Below are positions 12,801-27,800 of a DNA stretch of 64,000 nucleotides, one piece after another (position 1 is the stretch's first letter; each line of letters starts with the position of its first letter). Where the stretch lies: the NCBI GenBank assembly GCA_003415625.1, contig PYIU01000001.1, forward strand, positions 3,410,746 through 3,474,745. Reading direction: 5' to 3'. The stretch is from Aquanectria penicillioides (lineage: Eukaryota; Ascomycota; Sordariomycetes; Hypocreales; Nectriaceae). The notes under the pieces were generated by a model, which made no database searches, was not told the DNA's origin, and saw only the letters and a program-made list of their open reading frames with translations. A program made the position numbers and the translations under genes.

Positions 12801-15800
12801 ATTTACCGCCAGTGCACACCTGGGAGCCGGTGCATCCATCACTTGTCAAGCACGATGAGGGTCCGTTGTAAACACAGACGCCGTTGGTGCAGAGGCAAAG
12901 ACCAAAGAGGCAAAGGTCGGTTCCCAAGACCTTGCCGACACACCCAGAGTCGCCTGTGCAACTTGTTGAGGGCACAACGCAATTTCCGTTTTGGCAAACC
13001 TCGCCGTGGTTGGTGTCGCAGCCCGAGTCGGCAACGCATGTTGGCGTTGTGGAGCCACCTAGCGTGCACACGCCGTTGATGCAGGGGCAGAGTCCTGGAA
13101 GGGTGCAGAGATTGACGCCGACAAGGCATTGACTAGCATCAGTGCAAGACTTCTGTGTGACACACGCGCCGCTCTGGCAGACTTCGCCGCCAGCGCAGTC
13201 AGTGTTGGCGGTACATGAAGTGACGCTTGACGCGAGGGTGCATTTTCCGTTTTCACAACTGCAAAGACCTAAGGTGCAGAGGCCTGTGCCCAGTAGACAG
13301 TCGCTGGCAATGCTGCAAGAGATGGTTGAGATGTCGGTTGTGCAGAGTCCAACAGTGCAGACCTGGTTTTTACCACACTGCGAGTCTGCGGTGCACACTA
13401 AAGACCTGGGTGCACATGCACCTGCGGCACAATAGTGGTCACTCGCGCAGTCGCTATCCGCTGTGCAGAGAAGGGGAGCTCGCGTGTGGCACAAGCCAAG
13501 GCTGCAGGTCTGGTTGTTGGCGCAAGGTCGGGTCTCGCTGCATGGGATGAGGGTTGAGACGCAGAGACCGCCCAAGCAGATCTCGCTGTTCTCGCTGTTG
13601 CAGCTGAGATCAGAGGTACATCCCAGCACGGCTGCCGGGAGGCAAAGGCCGGAACGGCAAGTTTCTTGTCGACCACAGTCGGCGTTGGACAAGCAGCTAG
13701 AGAGACCACTAGGCAGGCAGATACCGCCGCTGCAAGTCTGGCTTGACTCACAGTTGGCAGAAGTTGAACATTGGGTTAGGAGCTGCGGGAAGCAGAAGCC
13801 GTTAGTGCATACGCTACCCGAGCTGCAATCGCTGTTGGAAGTGCAGGCAGGCAAGGCCGGCGGCAGACAGAGACCTGCTCTACAGACGTTGCCGGAGCCG
13901 CAATCAGTATCTTGAGCGCAGAGGACTGAGGTGGGAACACAGAGACCAGATTGGCAGGACTGGGAAAATCTGCAGTCCATGCTGCTGGTACAACCGGCGA
14001 GAACGCCAGGAAGACAAGTTCCCAGTCGACAAACCATGCCTTCGGCGCAGCTGTTGTCGATTCCACAGGCCGGAAGGACTTGTGGCAGGCACACTCCACC
14101 AGTGCAGACCTGGCGCTGCTGGCAGTCGCTGGTTGATCCGCAGGACGCCAGGGATGCAGGGAAGCAGACACCAAACTGACAGGTTTGAGTAGAAGAACAG
14201 TCAGCAGTAGATGAGCAACTAGGCAGAAGTTTGGGAACGCAGATGCCGCCAGTGCATGACTGGCTACTTCCACATGTACTATCGGAGGCACAAGCTGTGA
14301 CCGTCCTAGGAATACAGTAACCTAGTCGGCAAACTTCGCTGCCTAGGCAGCTAGAATCGATGCTACAGCTTCTCAAGAGAGTAGGTAGACAGGCGCCAGA
14401 GATGCATGACTGGCCGTGGCGCAGTTGACGTCGCTGGCGCAGGGACCGAGGGTGGTGGGAAGACAGATGCCGGCGAGACAAGCCTCGCCGGCCTCGCAAC
14501 CCGGTGGACCCGTGCAAGTCGGGAAGACAGTAGGGAGACATAGGCCAGCGGTACAAGTTTGCAAATCTCTGCACTGGGAGTCGGACGAACATGATACTGA
14601 ATCTCGGGGAATGCAGACACCAAGTCTGCAAACGTCCGCAGCATCGCACTGAGAATCGGCCTGGCAGGCTGGGAGGACGCTTGGAAGACAAACTCCCGAT
14701 GTGCAAACCCGATCGATTCCGCAAGAAGAGCTGGACTGACACGTGGTGAAGGTATTGGGGAGGCACACGCCGGAAATGCACGTCTCGCCATTGCCGCAAG
14801 TTTCGCCTCCCGCGCAAGTCGGGTGGGCGGTTGGAAGACAAACTCCCAACGTGCAAGTCTGGCTCGATGAGCATTGCGCATTCGTCGAGCAAACTGCCAG
14901 GCTTCGTGGATACAGACCTCGAGCCTGCAAGCCTCGGTGGCGGCACATTCTGAATCAGCACCACAGCTAGGTAGGAAGCTGGGGAGACAGACTCCATAGG
15001 CACAGGTCTGACCAGCTGTACAAACGTCGCTGTCCAAGAGACATGGGCCAAGGCCAGATGGCAAGCAAACGCCAGACACACAGCTTTCGGCCGCAAGACA
15101 GTCTTGGTTGGTAGAGCAGCCAGAGAAGACGGGGGGATGCAAAGCCCTGCGGTGCAAACCAGATTGTTGGAGCAATTCTGGTCGGCACCACACAGAGCGA
15201 GATTCTGAGGAAGACATGAGCCGAGTCTGCAAACCTGGCTGCTAGCGCACTCAGAATCGGTGCTGCAGGAAGCGAGGCCGGTTGGGAGACAGACTCCAGA
15301 GCCGCAGCTCTGGCCGGTGGCACAGGGATTGCCGCCGCTGCAGCTTGGCAGGGCGACTGGGAGACATGTGCCCCGCTGCAGACATTTCCTGAGCTGCAGT
15401 CGGTATTCTGCGAGCATGGGGGAAAAGCTCGGGATACAGAGACCGGCGGAGCAGATTTGACCAGAACTACATGTCAAACTTGTTTGGCAGGTGTTGAGTG
15501 CTTTAGGCAGACAGACTCCAAGTCGACAGACCGCACTGTTACCACAGTCCGAGTCGGCACTGCAGGTAGGTAGGTTGGAGGGTACGCAGAGTCCAGATGA
15601 ACAAGTGCTGCCAGTAGTGCATTGGTTTTCGATCGAACAAGTGGTGAAGATGTTGGGGAGACAGAGCCCTGATTGACAAATTTGGCCGCCGCTGCAGTCG
15701 GGGGATTGAGTGCAAGGATGGTAGAGTTCAGGAACGCAAATTCCACTAGCGCAGGTCTGACCAGTGGAACATCCGCTTCCGCCTGCAAGATCACAAGCGA

Positions 15801-18800
15801 TCGTAATCTCCGGAATGCAGACATTGAGTCGACACACTTGTCCAGCGCCGCAGCTTGCGTCAGTGATGCACGCTGGCAATATATTCGGAATACAGACCCA
15901 TCAGTGCATGTTTGACCGGATTCACAAGAACCGTTGGTGCCACAAGCGACCAGAGCGTTGGGGAGACAGGCACCACCTCTGCAAGAGAGACCGCTGGCGC
16001 AGTCAGTATTCTGTGTGCATGGAGGGAACACTTCAGGAACGCAGATACCACCAGTGCAAACCTGGCTGCCGCTGCATTGGTTGTTGCTGGTGCAGGCGCT
16101 GAGCGTCGACGGGAGACAAGTGTCAAGTCGGCAGACGGAGGCTGATCCACAGTCGCTGTCAGCCTGACACGACGCCAGGCCTTGAGGAAGACAAAGGCCT
16201 GAGACGCATGTTTGACCAGTGGCACAGCTGTTATCTGAACCACAGGCACCTAAGAGATCTGGCAGACAGACACCGTTGGTGCAAGTGTTGTCACGACCAC
16301 AGTCTGCGGTCTGGGCGCAAGACGGGAAGACACCGGGGAGGCAAAGCCCGCCACTGCAGACTTGGCCAGACGAGCACTGGGCGTTAGTGGCGCATTGGTT
16401 TAGTGCCTCTGGGATACAGAGGTTGAGTCGACAAACTAGGCCTGTGGCACAATCTGTGTTGGAGCCGCAGGAAAGGAGTGACATAGGGAGGCAAAGACCA
16501 GAGGCACATTGCTGGCCCGTGGAGCAATCCGCTTGGCTCTGGCAGTTCTGAAACACGGAGGGGATACAGGTGCCAGCGGTACAGGACTGAGTATTGATGC
16601 AGTCACTGTTGCTCGTGCAGGGTGGGAAGACCTCTGGCACACAGAGACCTGCTGTACATGCTTGACCACTGCCACATTGGCTGCGGGTTTGACATTGCGA
16701 GAGTGCGTTGGGAATACAGACGCCGAGTCGACAGACTTGGCTTGAGCCACACTGGCTGTCAGTGGCGCAGGTTGGAAGACCAGATGGAAGGCAGACACCA
16801 GAGGTGCACGTTTGTCCAGTCGTGCAAGATTGGGATTCTGAGCATGTCGAGAGTGTCGTGGGGAGGCAAACGCCGTTGTAGCATGACGCGGTGCTGCCGC
16901 AGTCTACTTCAGCCGAGCAGGGTGGAAAGACTTCAGGAACACACACGCCTGCTGTGCACACCTGTCCGGACCCGCATGTTGACGAGCTCGTGCAGGCGTT
17001 GATGAGTTTGGGAAGACATGTGCCGAGGCGGCAGACTTGGCTGGAACCGCAGTTGCTGTCTGAAGTACAGCTCTGGAGTCCCTGAGGCAAGCAGATACCG
17101 TTGGTGCAAGTTTGTCCAGCACCGCAACTAACACCTCCTTCACAGTCTGGGAGGACAGTAGGGAGACAAATGCCACTTCGGCAAGTGCTTCCGCTATCAC
17201 AGTTGGCATCGGTCTGGCATTGAGAGAAGACCGGAGTAAGACAGAATCCTGCGGTGCAAACAGTGTCGCCAACCGTACAATCGCTGTTTGATGAACAAGA
17301 GTTGAGAGTTTCAGGAATACAGCGGTTGAGCCTGCACACTTTGCCGGTTGCGCATTCGGCGTCCGTCCCACAAGCCGGGAGCGCGTTAGGGAGACAGACG
17401 CCGCTGACACAGGACTGTGTGGGATCTGTGCATGCATCGATACACGATGTGAGAACCGAAGGCAGACATGAACCAGCAACACACGTTTGACCCTGGGTGC
17501 AAGATGCGCTGGATATGCAGGGAGGGAATACCTCGGGCAGGCAGAGGCCAGCGAGACAACCCTGGCCTGTGCCGCACTCAGTATCGGACGTACAGGCTAT
17601 GATCGACTGAGGAACACAGTAACCCAGTCGGCAAAGTTGTTGCCCATCGCATTGCGAGTCGCTGGTGCATGAGGGAAGGACGGTAGGTAGACAGACTCCG
17701 TTCCTGCAAGACTGCCCAGTGCCACATGCGCTGTCGGCGCTGCAAGTCGTCAAGGACGAGGGTACACAGGTGCTCGAGACGCAGGACTGGCCTTGAGCAC
17801 ACTCAGATGATTGAGTGCAAGAAGAATAGAGCGGCGGAATACAGAGGCCAGCCGTACAAATATTGTTACCGGAGCAGTCACCTTTGCTGAGACAAGGGTT
17901 GAGGCTGCGAGGTAGACAATGGCCGAGTCTACATACCTGGCCAATAGCGCACTGGGAATCGGCCGTGCAAGTAGGCAAGACGCTGGGAAGACACACTCCT
18001 TCGGTGCAAGTTTGGCTGGCTTGGCAAGGGTTGCCCTCACTACAGGTAGTGAGGACATTAGGCAAACAGGCACCGCCGGTACAAATGTGGCCATTATTAC
18101 ACTCTGAGTCGCTCTGGCAGACAGTGAATACGCCTGCAAGACAGAGACCTCCAAGACAAGCGTCTCCCGAGGAACAGTTGGGATCGGCTGTACACGTCTT
18201 GAGTGTGTCGGGAATACAGTATCCAAGTCTGCAGACTTCGCTGTCCGCGCACGATGTATCAGATACACACTGGGTGAGGAGGTTTGGGAGACAGACTCCT
18301 GAAGTACACATCTGGTTGGCACCACAGTTCTGGTCAGTAGTGCAAGCAGGGAGTATGCTCGGCAAGCAGATACCACCAGTGCAAACAGCACCATTAGCGC
18401 AGTTCGAATCGGTCTGGCAGGGGGAGTAGAGCGTGGCAAGGCAAATTCCACCGAGACAACTCTGCCTGGCGCTGCATTGAGTGTCGTCGGTACAAACATT
18501 GAGTGCGTTGGGGAGACAGTGACCGAGTCTGCAAACCGATTGGCTGGTGCATTCGGCTGGCGTTGCGCACGTAGGCAAGACATCTGGCAGGCAAATACCA
18601 TTGGAGCAGATTTGTCGGCTGCCACACTGAGTGTCGTCGGTACACGAGCTAAGACCCGATGGCAAGCAAAGCCCCGACATGCAAGTTTGGCCCGAGGAAC
18701 ACTCGATTGCTGATTTGCAAGGGCTGTAAAGCTCAGGGACACAAATTCCAGCAACGCAAGTTTGACCCGTGGTACAGGTAGAGTCGGTCGAACATGCGGC

Positions 18801-21800
18801 GATGTTTCTGGGCAGACAAGTTCCCAGTCGACAGACTTGGGTGCTTGTGCACTGAGAATCAGACGAGCATGGAGGGAGGATGCTGGGAACGCAGACTCCC
18901 TGTGTACAGGTTCGGGTTAAGGGACAACTATTACCAACACCGCACGCAGAGAGTACACTCGGCAGGCAGGTGTTGGAGATGCAAGCCTGGCCGGTGGAAC
19001 ATTCAAGGTTAGACTGACAGGTAGGGAAAACCGTGGGGAGACAAACTCCAACGGTGCAAGTCTGTCCCGTAGGGCATGTTGTTGATATGTCGCAGGTAGA
19101 GAGGGTTCTCGGTATACAGACGCCGAGTCTGCAGACATTGTTGAGAGCACACTGGGAGTCGGCGGTACATGTTGGTAGGAGACTGGGCAGACAAGCGCCG
19201 TTGGTGCAAGTCTCTGTAGAAGCGCAAGTTGCAGAGTCCTGGCAACCTTTCACAAATGATGGGAGACATAGGCCAGCGGTGCAAGCCTGTCCTTGACCGC
19301 ATTCCGAAGTAGCTGTGCAAGAGCCGAAGACATCTGGAACACAAATGCCGGCGGCACAAGTCTGGCCAGGAGCGCAACTCTGGCCGCCAGAGCAACCAGT
19401 GAGATCGCGAGGCAGACAAACTCCAAGGCGGCAGACCTGAGTGCCGCCGCACTCCGAGTCAGCACTGCAAGTAGGAAGGAAGCTAGGAACACAGAGACCG
19501 TTCGTGCAGGTCGAGTCAGTACCGCAGGAAGCGCTGTTGGTACATTGCATGACCACATCGGGCAAGCAAGTTCCGGAAATGCAAGTGTTGCCAGTGCCAC
19601 ACTCCAAAGGTGAAGTACAGCTGGGGAAGACAGTGGGGAGGCAGAAACCGCCTGTGCAGCTCTGCGAAGACGGGCAAGTTGTGCTGTCGCTGCAGCTTGC
19701 CAGCGTGCTCGGCAAGCAGACGCCCAGTCGGCAGGCCTGTTTGACGCCGCATTGAGCGTCAGTTGAACAGGTTGGCAAGGCCTGTGGAAGACAGACACCG
19801 CCGGTGCAAGTTTGCTTAGCTGAGCAACCTGCATCTGCTGAGCAACCAGTGAGACTGTCTGGGAGACAGACCCCGTTGGTGCAGGTCTGAGCAGTACCAC
19901 AGTTGGCTGCGGTTGAACAAGACGGGAACAATGTCGGGAGACAGATACCAGCGGTACAAGTTTGCTGAGAAGTGCATTGAGCGTCGGAAGTACACTGAGT
20001 GAGGGTGCTTGGGATACAAACACCGGCTCGGCACACTTGGGATTGACCGCAAGATGCATCAGTAGTGCAAGTGTTAAGACCGCTTGGCAGGCAGACTCCA
20101 CCAGTACAAGCCTGGCCAACGCTGCAAGTCGAGCTGTCAGAACATCCAGCGATGCCGACAGGCATACAGAGACCTCCTGTGCAGGCCTGGCTGCTGTAGC
20201 ATTCTTGAGAGTTGACGCAGGGAGAGAACACTTCTGGTAGGCAGAGTCCGCCAGTGCAGACCTGGGTGGCAGTGCAGTTGTTGTTAGTTTCGCACGACGA
20301 AAGATCATGGGGAATGCAAAGGCCGAGTCTACAAACTTGGTCGCTTCGGCAGTTAGAATCAGTGCCGCAAGACGCAAGGTCAGTGGGCAAGCAGACGCCA
20401 GATGTGCAGCTTTGGCCCGCTGCACATGTGTTTCCAGAGCCGCAAGTCGGCAGAATACCTGGCAGACAGATGCCGTTTCTGCAAGCAGCTCCGCTGTCAC
20501 AGTTTGCATCAGTCTGGCAAGGAGGAAATACTTCTGGAAGACAGACTCCGGCAGTGCAGATTTCCGAGGTACCACATTGCTGGTTGACGGTACAGGTAGC
20601 AAGGTCCTTGGGAATACAGACTCCCAAGCGGCATACCTGCTCACTAGCACATCCGCTGTCTGTTGTGCACGTGGGGAGAGAATCCGGAAGACAAACACCC
20701 GATGTGCATGACTGACCCATCGTACACTGAGCGTTGTTGGAGCATGACGCGATCCCAGATGGGAGACAGACACCTCCGGTACAAGCCTGGTCGCTACCAC
20801 ACTCTGAGTTCTGTTGGCAGGTTGGGAACAGTTTTGGAATGCAAACCCCGCCAGTACAAGTCTGGCTGGTACCGCAGTTGGCATCGGTGGTGCAAATCTT
20901 GAGGACATCAGGAAGACAGACACCGATGCGGCACACTTCGTTGGCCTTGCATTCGGTATTCGCGCTGCAGACGGAGAATGAGGGAAGACACACGCCGGAT
21001 GTGCAAACCAAGTCCTGGCCACAAGTCGAGCTATCCGTACAAGTTTTGAGACCCTGGGGCAAACAGGTTCCATGAATGCAACTCTCGCCAGTGCCACAGC
21101 TTGGGGAGCTAGTGCATGTGGGGAAGAGTGTCGGCAAGCAGACTCCACCACTGCAAGATTGTTCTTGAGAGCAGACGCTGTCGGTTTGGCAAAGAGTGAT
21201 AATCTGGGGGAGACAGACTCCGAGTCTGCAAACCTCAGGGCTATGGCATTCGGTATCACCAGAACAGCTAGGGAGCAGGCGTGGAAGACAGACTCCACTT
21301 GTGCAAACCTGTCCGGTGCCACACTCGGAGTTGGCTGTGCAAGTGCTTAGACCAGTAGGGAGACAAAGCCCGGCAGTGCAGGTCTCAGTGGTGGTGCAGT
21401 TGCTGGTGGCAGTGCAACCGGGGAACAGAGGAGGAAGACAGACACCAGCCTGGCAAGTGTTGCCTCCAGAGCACTGGGAATCAGCGGAGCAACCAGCAAT
21501 AGTCTGAGGGAGACAGAAACCAAGTCGGCAGAGTTGACTGGCGGTGCATTCTGCATCACCAGTGCAAGAGGGCAGAGTGCTAGGCAGGCATACGCCAGAT
21601 ACACAATTCTGGTTCTCTCCACAGTTAGACCGAGACGTACATTGCTGGAGGACACTAGGCAGACAAATGCCATCATGGCAAGAAGCAGATGGACCGCAGT
21701 CGCTGTTGAGCCTGCAAGGTGGGAAGACTGAAGGAACGCAAATGCCGGCCGTGCAAGTTTGATCTGTTGAGCATCCGCTGTTGCTGTCGCTACCTGAGCA

Positions 21801-24800
21801 TGTGACGAGTGTCGAGGGCAGACAGACTCCAAGTCTGCAGACAGCGTCGCCGGTGCATTCAGAGTTGGTTGAGCAGGCAGGCAGGATGGATGGCAAGCAA
21901 GCTCCAGATCTGCAAGACTCGCCCGAACCACAAGTTGAATCATCAGCGCATGTGTTGAATCCAGTGGGGAGACATGTGCCAGCTGTGCAGGCCTGGTTGG
22001 CACCGCACTGGCTGGTAGACTGGCATGGTGGGAAGAGCTGCGACAAGCAGACTCCCGCGAAGCATTTGTCACCGTCGGTACATTGAGAATCGGTGGAGCA
22101 GACTGAGAGGGACCGAGGCACACAAACATCAAGTCTGCAAACTTGCTCGGCTGTGCATGTAGCATCAGATAAGCAGGTTGGCAGGATAGATGGCAGACAG
22201 ACTCCAGATCGACAGGTTTGAGAGGCGCTGCACTCACTATCGGTTGAACAAGATGAGAGACCCGTCGGGAGGCATGAACCACCAGTGCATGTTAGACCAG
22301 CACCGCAGGATGTAGTGCCAGCATCGCACTCGGGGAAGACCTTGGGGAGACAGAGACCCGCAGTACAAACTTTGCCGTTGGAACATTCAGTATTGCTTGT
22401 ACAAGGAGTGAGGTCTCTCGGAACACAAACACGCAGTCTGCAAACATCCGTAGTGCCGCAATCAGCGTCCTTTGAACAGGTGTCCAAGATGGACGGGAGG
22501 CAGGCACCTTCAGTACAAGATTGGGCAGTGGCGCATTGAGAATTGTCGGAGCAGCTGGCCAGGCCGACTGGCAGGCAATGTCCGGCTGTACAAGTCTCGC
22601 CGTTGCTGCAAGTAGAAGAGTCCGAGCAGGTGTGGAACACTGTAGCAAGACATATTCCGGCTGTGCAAGTCTGGCCCGAGGCACATACATTGCTTGAGGA
22701 ACAGGTTAAAAGATCTCGAGGGATACAGACACCTGCTCTGCAGACTTGCGAGGCGGGACAGCTAGTGTCATCGGCACATGTCGGCAGTACGGATGGAAGG
22801 CAGACGCCTCCGGTGCAGGACTGTCCAGTGCCGCACTGAGAGTTGGCCTCGCAGCCAGTGAGGCCAATTGGGAGACAGAGGCCTCCTGTGCAAGTCTGGC
22901 CGGCCGTGGTGCAATCAGCCGCAGTAGTGCAGTCAGAGAAGGCTGTAGGAAGACAAATTCCTGCTGTACAGGTTTCCTTTGTACCACACTGGCCACTGCC
23001 AGAGCATGGAGTGAGTGTTCTGGGAACGCAGACTCCAAGTCTGCAGAGACTGTGACTTACACACTCGGCATCGGTCGCGCACTTCGGCAGGATGGACGGG
23101 AGGCAGACACCACCAGTGCAATCCTGACCGATTGAGCACTCGGAAGCTGAGGAGCAGGTACCAAGACCAGATGGAAAACAGACCCCGCCCTCACAAGCTT
23201 GGCCAGTACCGCATTCAGCGCTAGACGAGCAAGTAGGGAAGAGCTTGGGGAGACAGATGCCAGCTGTGCAAACCTGGCCCTGAGAACATTGACTATCAAT
23301 AGAGCAGACAGTGAGGGTCCTGGGCACACAAACACCGAGTCGGCAAACCTCAGCGCTGGAGCAAGCAGCGTCGTCGCTGCATCGAGGTAGGACACTTGGA
23401 AGACAGACACCTTCTGTGCAGGACTGACCGGTTGGGCATGGCGAACCGGGCGAGCAGCTCTGAAGACTTTGAGGCAGACAAATGCCAGCCTTGCAGACCT
23501 CGCCAGTGCCACACTCGGAATTCGCAGCGCAGCCCGGAAAGATTTTTGCGAGGCAAATGCCGGCTGTGCAGGTTTGAGCTGTAGAACAACCATTGTTATC
23601 CTGGCAAGTCGTCAATGCATTAGGCAAGCACACGCCAAGTCGACAGACTTGACTGGGGCCACATGACGAATCGGCCGTGCATGTAGGAAGGGTTTCCGGT
23701 AGGCAAACTCCGCCCGTGCAAGATTGACCCATAGCGCATTGCGATTTATCTGTGCATGTAGCCAATGCTGACGGGAGGCAAGTTCCAGTAACACAAGACT
23801 GGCTCGAGCCACAGTTGGAGTTGGATGTGCAAGGCGGGAACACCTGGGGCAGACAAACTCCAGCGGTACAAGTTTGCCCACCGCTGCAAACAGTGTTATC
23901 CTGGCAGACAGTCAACGCCCTTGGGATACAAGTACTGAGGCGGCAGACTGAGTTGGTGCCACATTCAACATCGCCGCTGCAGGTAGGTAGAGCGCTGGGG
24001 AGACAGATACCAGAGGCACAGGTCTGGCCCGTGTCGCAGGGAGCGCCGCTTTCACAAGAACTCAAGCCTTGAGGGAGGCACAATCCAGATTTACAAGCCT
24101 GTCCTTGACCACAGGACGTATCAGCCGTGCAGGTAGGGAAGACCTCGGGCAGGCAGAGTCCAGCTGTGCAGACCAACCCGTTTGCACATGACTGCTGGCC
24201 GGCTTGGCAGATTGAGAGGGCATCTGGAAGACAAACTCCCAATCGACACACCTGTTGGCTGCCACAACTACTGTCTGAAGTACACTGAGAGAGCGCGTCA
24301 GGTAGACAGACGCCCGATGTGCAAGTTTGGCCTGGAGCGCAAGCGGATGGGTTGGATTCACAAGATTGAATACCTTGAGGCAAGCAGACACCGCCTAGAC
24401 AAGATTGAGATTGAGCGCAACCCGCGTCAGATGTGCAGGTAGGGAAGACCTGGGGGAGACAGACACCAGCGGTGCAGGCTTGGCCGGCGTTACATCCTTG
24501 GTTACCCTGACACACCGTGAGGTCCTTGGGCAAGCAAACTCCAAGTTCACATACCTGGTCCCGATCGCAGGAGGCGCTAGAGCCGCAAGTGTTGAGGCCG
24601 CTTGGCAAGCAGACACCGGATGTGCAGGTTTGGCCAGTGGCGCAAGCTGTGCCGCCATCACAGCTGCTGAGACCAGTTGGGAGACATAGTCCAACAGTGC
24701 AAGCTTGTCCCTGGCCACAGTTCAGGCTAGTCGTGCAAGTAGAGAAGATCTGGGGCAAACAAATGCCGCCACTGCAAGCTTGGTTGGCGTTACATTGACC

Positions 24801-27800
24801 GTTGCTTGTGCAAGTGGTCAGGGTCTGTGGAATACAGAAGCCGAGGCGGCAAACCTGATCCGAAGCACAAGTTGAACCAGAGCCACAAGAAGCTAATGAG
24901 TCGGGAAGACAGACACCAGATGCGCACGTTTGTCCCGTATTGCATGTGTTGCCAGATTCACAAGCACTGAGCCCTTCGGGGAGGCAGACACCTGCAATGC
25001 AAGATTGTCCCTGAGTGCAGCCCTGACTGGAGCCGCACGTGGGGAATACCTTGGGCAAGCAAATTCCGCCTGTGCAAGCATCATCTTTAGGACATTCGTT
25101 GTCTGCTGTACATGTGGAGACAGTCTTGGGAATACAGACTCCCAGGCGGCAAAGATCGGCACTGCCACAGTCCCGGTCCGCAGAGCAGGATGTAAGACTG
25201 TCAGGGAGACAAACTCCGCCCGTGCAAGTCTGACCAGTTGAGCAAGGACTGTTGATGCCGCATGCTTTGAGGCCGTCAGGCAAACAGAGGCCTGCAAGGC
25301 ACGATTGGCCTGCGTCGCAAGGCTGATCGCTGACGCATGATGGAAAAATCACCGGGAGGCAGACACCACCAGTGCAAACCTCGTTGGTCCCACAATCAGA
25401 TGTGGAAGTGCAAACAGAGATGGTCTTTGGAAGACAGACTCCCAGTCGACAGACATCATCTGAGATACAGCCAGTATCATCTATGCATTGAGTGAGACCA
25501 GATGGCAGGCAAACACCTGAAGTACAGGTCTGGTCCTGTCCACAAGACGTGTTGCCATCGCAGAGGCCGAGGGCTTGAGGCAGACAGGTACCCGCCAAAC
25601 AAGATTGGTTCTGGGAACATTGTGAGTTCGTGGTACAAGCTGGGAAGACCTTAGGCAGGCAGACGCCAGCAGTGCAAGTCTGTGATGAAGAACACTGGCC
25701 GTCGGTGGAACAGACAGTCAAGTTATCGGGGAGACAGAGTCCCAAGCGGCAAGCCTCGCCATTTCCACATTGGCTGTCCTTACCACAGCTGGCAAGCGAG
25801 TCTGGAAGGCAGGCACCAGAAGTACATGTCTGACCAGTCGCGCAAGTCTCGTCAGTGCCACATGCTGGGACGCCTTGCGGCAAGCAGATACCGGCAAGAC
25901 ACGACTGACCAGTAGCACAGTTGGAATTGGCGGTGCAAGACGGGAAAATGGTGGACAAGCAAATGCCGCCAGTGCAAGATTGGCTTTGTCCACATCCAGA
26001 ATCGGATGTGCAGGCAGTGAGTGTATTCGGGATACAAACTCCAAGTCGGCAAACATTGGCGCTGCCACAGTCGCTGTTCTGGGAGCAAGTAGACAGGCTG
26101 GAAGGGAGACACACGCCAGATCTGCAAGTCTGCCCGGTACCGCAAGGGTTGCTGTCATCGCAGTTGGAGAGTCCGCTTGGCAGGCAGATACCCGCGGTAC
26201 AAACTTGGTCCGAACCGCAGCCACTGTTCTGTTCGCATGTGGGGAAGATGGCAGGCAGACACAGGCCACCAGTACACTCTAGTCCCGTTCCGCAATTGCT
26301 ATCCGTCTGGCAAGGATTGATGGACTGCGGCATACAAAGACCAAGCCTGCAGACCTCAGTGCTATCACATCCAGAATCAGCTGTGCAGGAAGTCAACCCG
26401 GTTGGGAGACAGACACTCGATATACATGTCTGATCCAGACCGCAACCAGACTGGGCTTTGCATCTGAGTAGGGTCGAAGGCAAACAGATGTTGGCTGTGC
26501 AGGTCTGGCCCTCAATACAATCGACAGATGTCTGGCAGGGAGGCATGAACTTGGGCACGCAATTTCCGGCGGTACAGGCCTCATTGGTTCCGCACTGGCT
26601 GTCCTGTGTACACGCGAGGAGCTTGGGGAGACAAAGGCCTGATGAGCAGATGTGGCTGCTTCCACATTGAGCATCGGTTTGGCAGCCACTAATCGACTTG
26701 GATAGACAAGAGCCGAGTCTGCACACTTCGGTGCTAGCGCATCCAGAGTCGGCAGTACAAGCAACTAGTCCATCGGGAAGACAGACACCAGACACACATG
26801 TGAGTCCTTGAGCACATAGAATCGTTGGTGTTCCTTCACCGCAGCTAGTCAGGGTGTTGGGGAGACAAACATTGGCAGTACAAGCCTGCCCGCTGCTGCA
26901 TTCGGAATTTGACTGGCAAGGAGGCAAGAAGGTGGGCACGCATAGCCCAGCTGTGCAGGTCTCATCAGTTTGGCACTGACTATTAGTGGTGCATCTAGGG
27001 AGCTTGGGCAGACAGAGGCCTGCTGTGCAAACTTGGTTGGTGCCGCATTGCGGATCGGAGGCACAAGAAGCAAGAGACTGTGGAAGACAGACTCCAAGTC
27101 TACAGGTCTCTCCAGTGACGCACTGAGAGTCGGTGGAACAAGTGGACAAGGTTGATGGCAGGCAAACACCGCCAGTGCAAGACTGACCCGTCTGGCAAGT
27201 TGAGCTATCTGTACAAGTGTTAAGAGTCTGCGGCAGACAGAATCCAGCAGTGCAGCTCTCGGTTGCAGCGCAAGTATCCGATGTCACGCATGCGGGAATG
27301 ATGGTGCTAGGCAGGCAGATGCCAGCCGTGCAAACTCCAGCATTGACACACTGCGTATCGCTCTGGCAAAGGATGAGGTCCTTGGGAACACATACACCAA
27401 GTCGGCACACCTGGCTGGAAGTACACTCCGAGTTGGTGCTGCAACTTGAAAGTGCAGATGGCAAGCAGGCACCTCCAGTGCATGACTGGCCGGTCTGGCA
27501 TGTCGAGCTATCAGTACAGCTGCTGAGTCCCTGAGGCAAGCAAAGTCCTGCTGTGCAACTCTGGCCAGTTCCACAAGAGGCATCAGAATTGCAAGTGGGG
27601 ATGATGGTGCTTGGCAGGCAAATGCCAGCTGTACAGGTCTGGGTGTTACTACACTGGGCGTCGCTTGAGCAAGCGTCAAGTGCCTGTGGCAGGCAGACGC
27701 CGAGTCTGCAAACATCAGTACTGGCACATTCAGTGTTGGTTGTGCATTTAGGAAGAATCGAGGGCAAGCAGACACCACCTGTGCATGATTGGTCACTGGC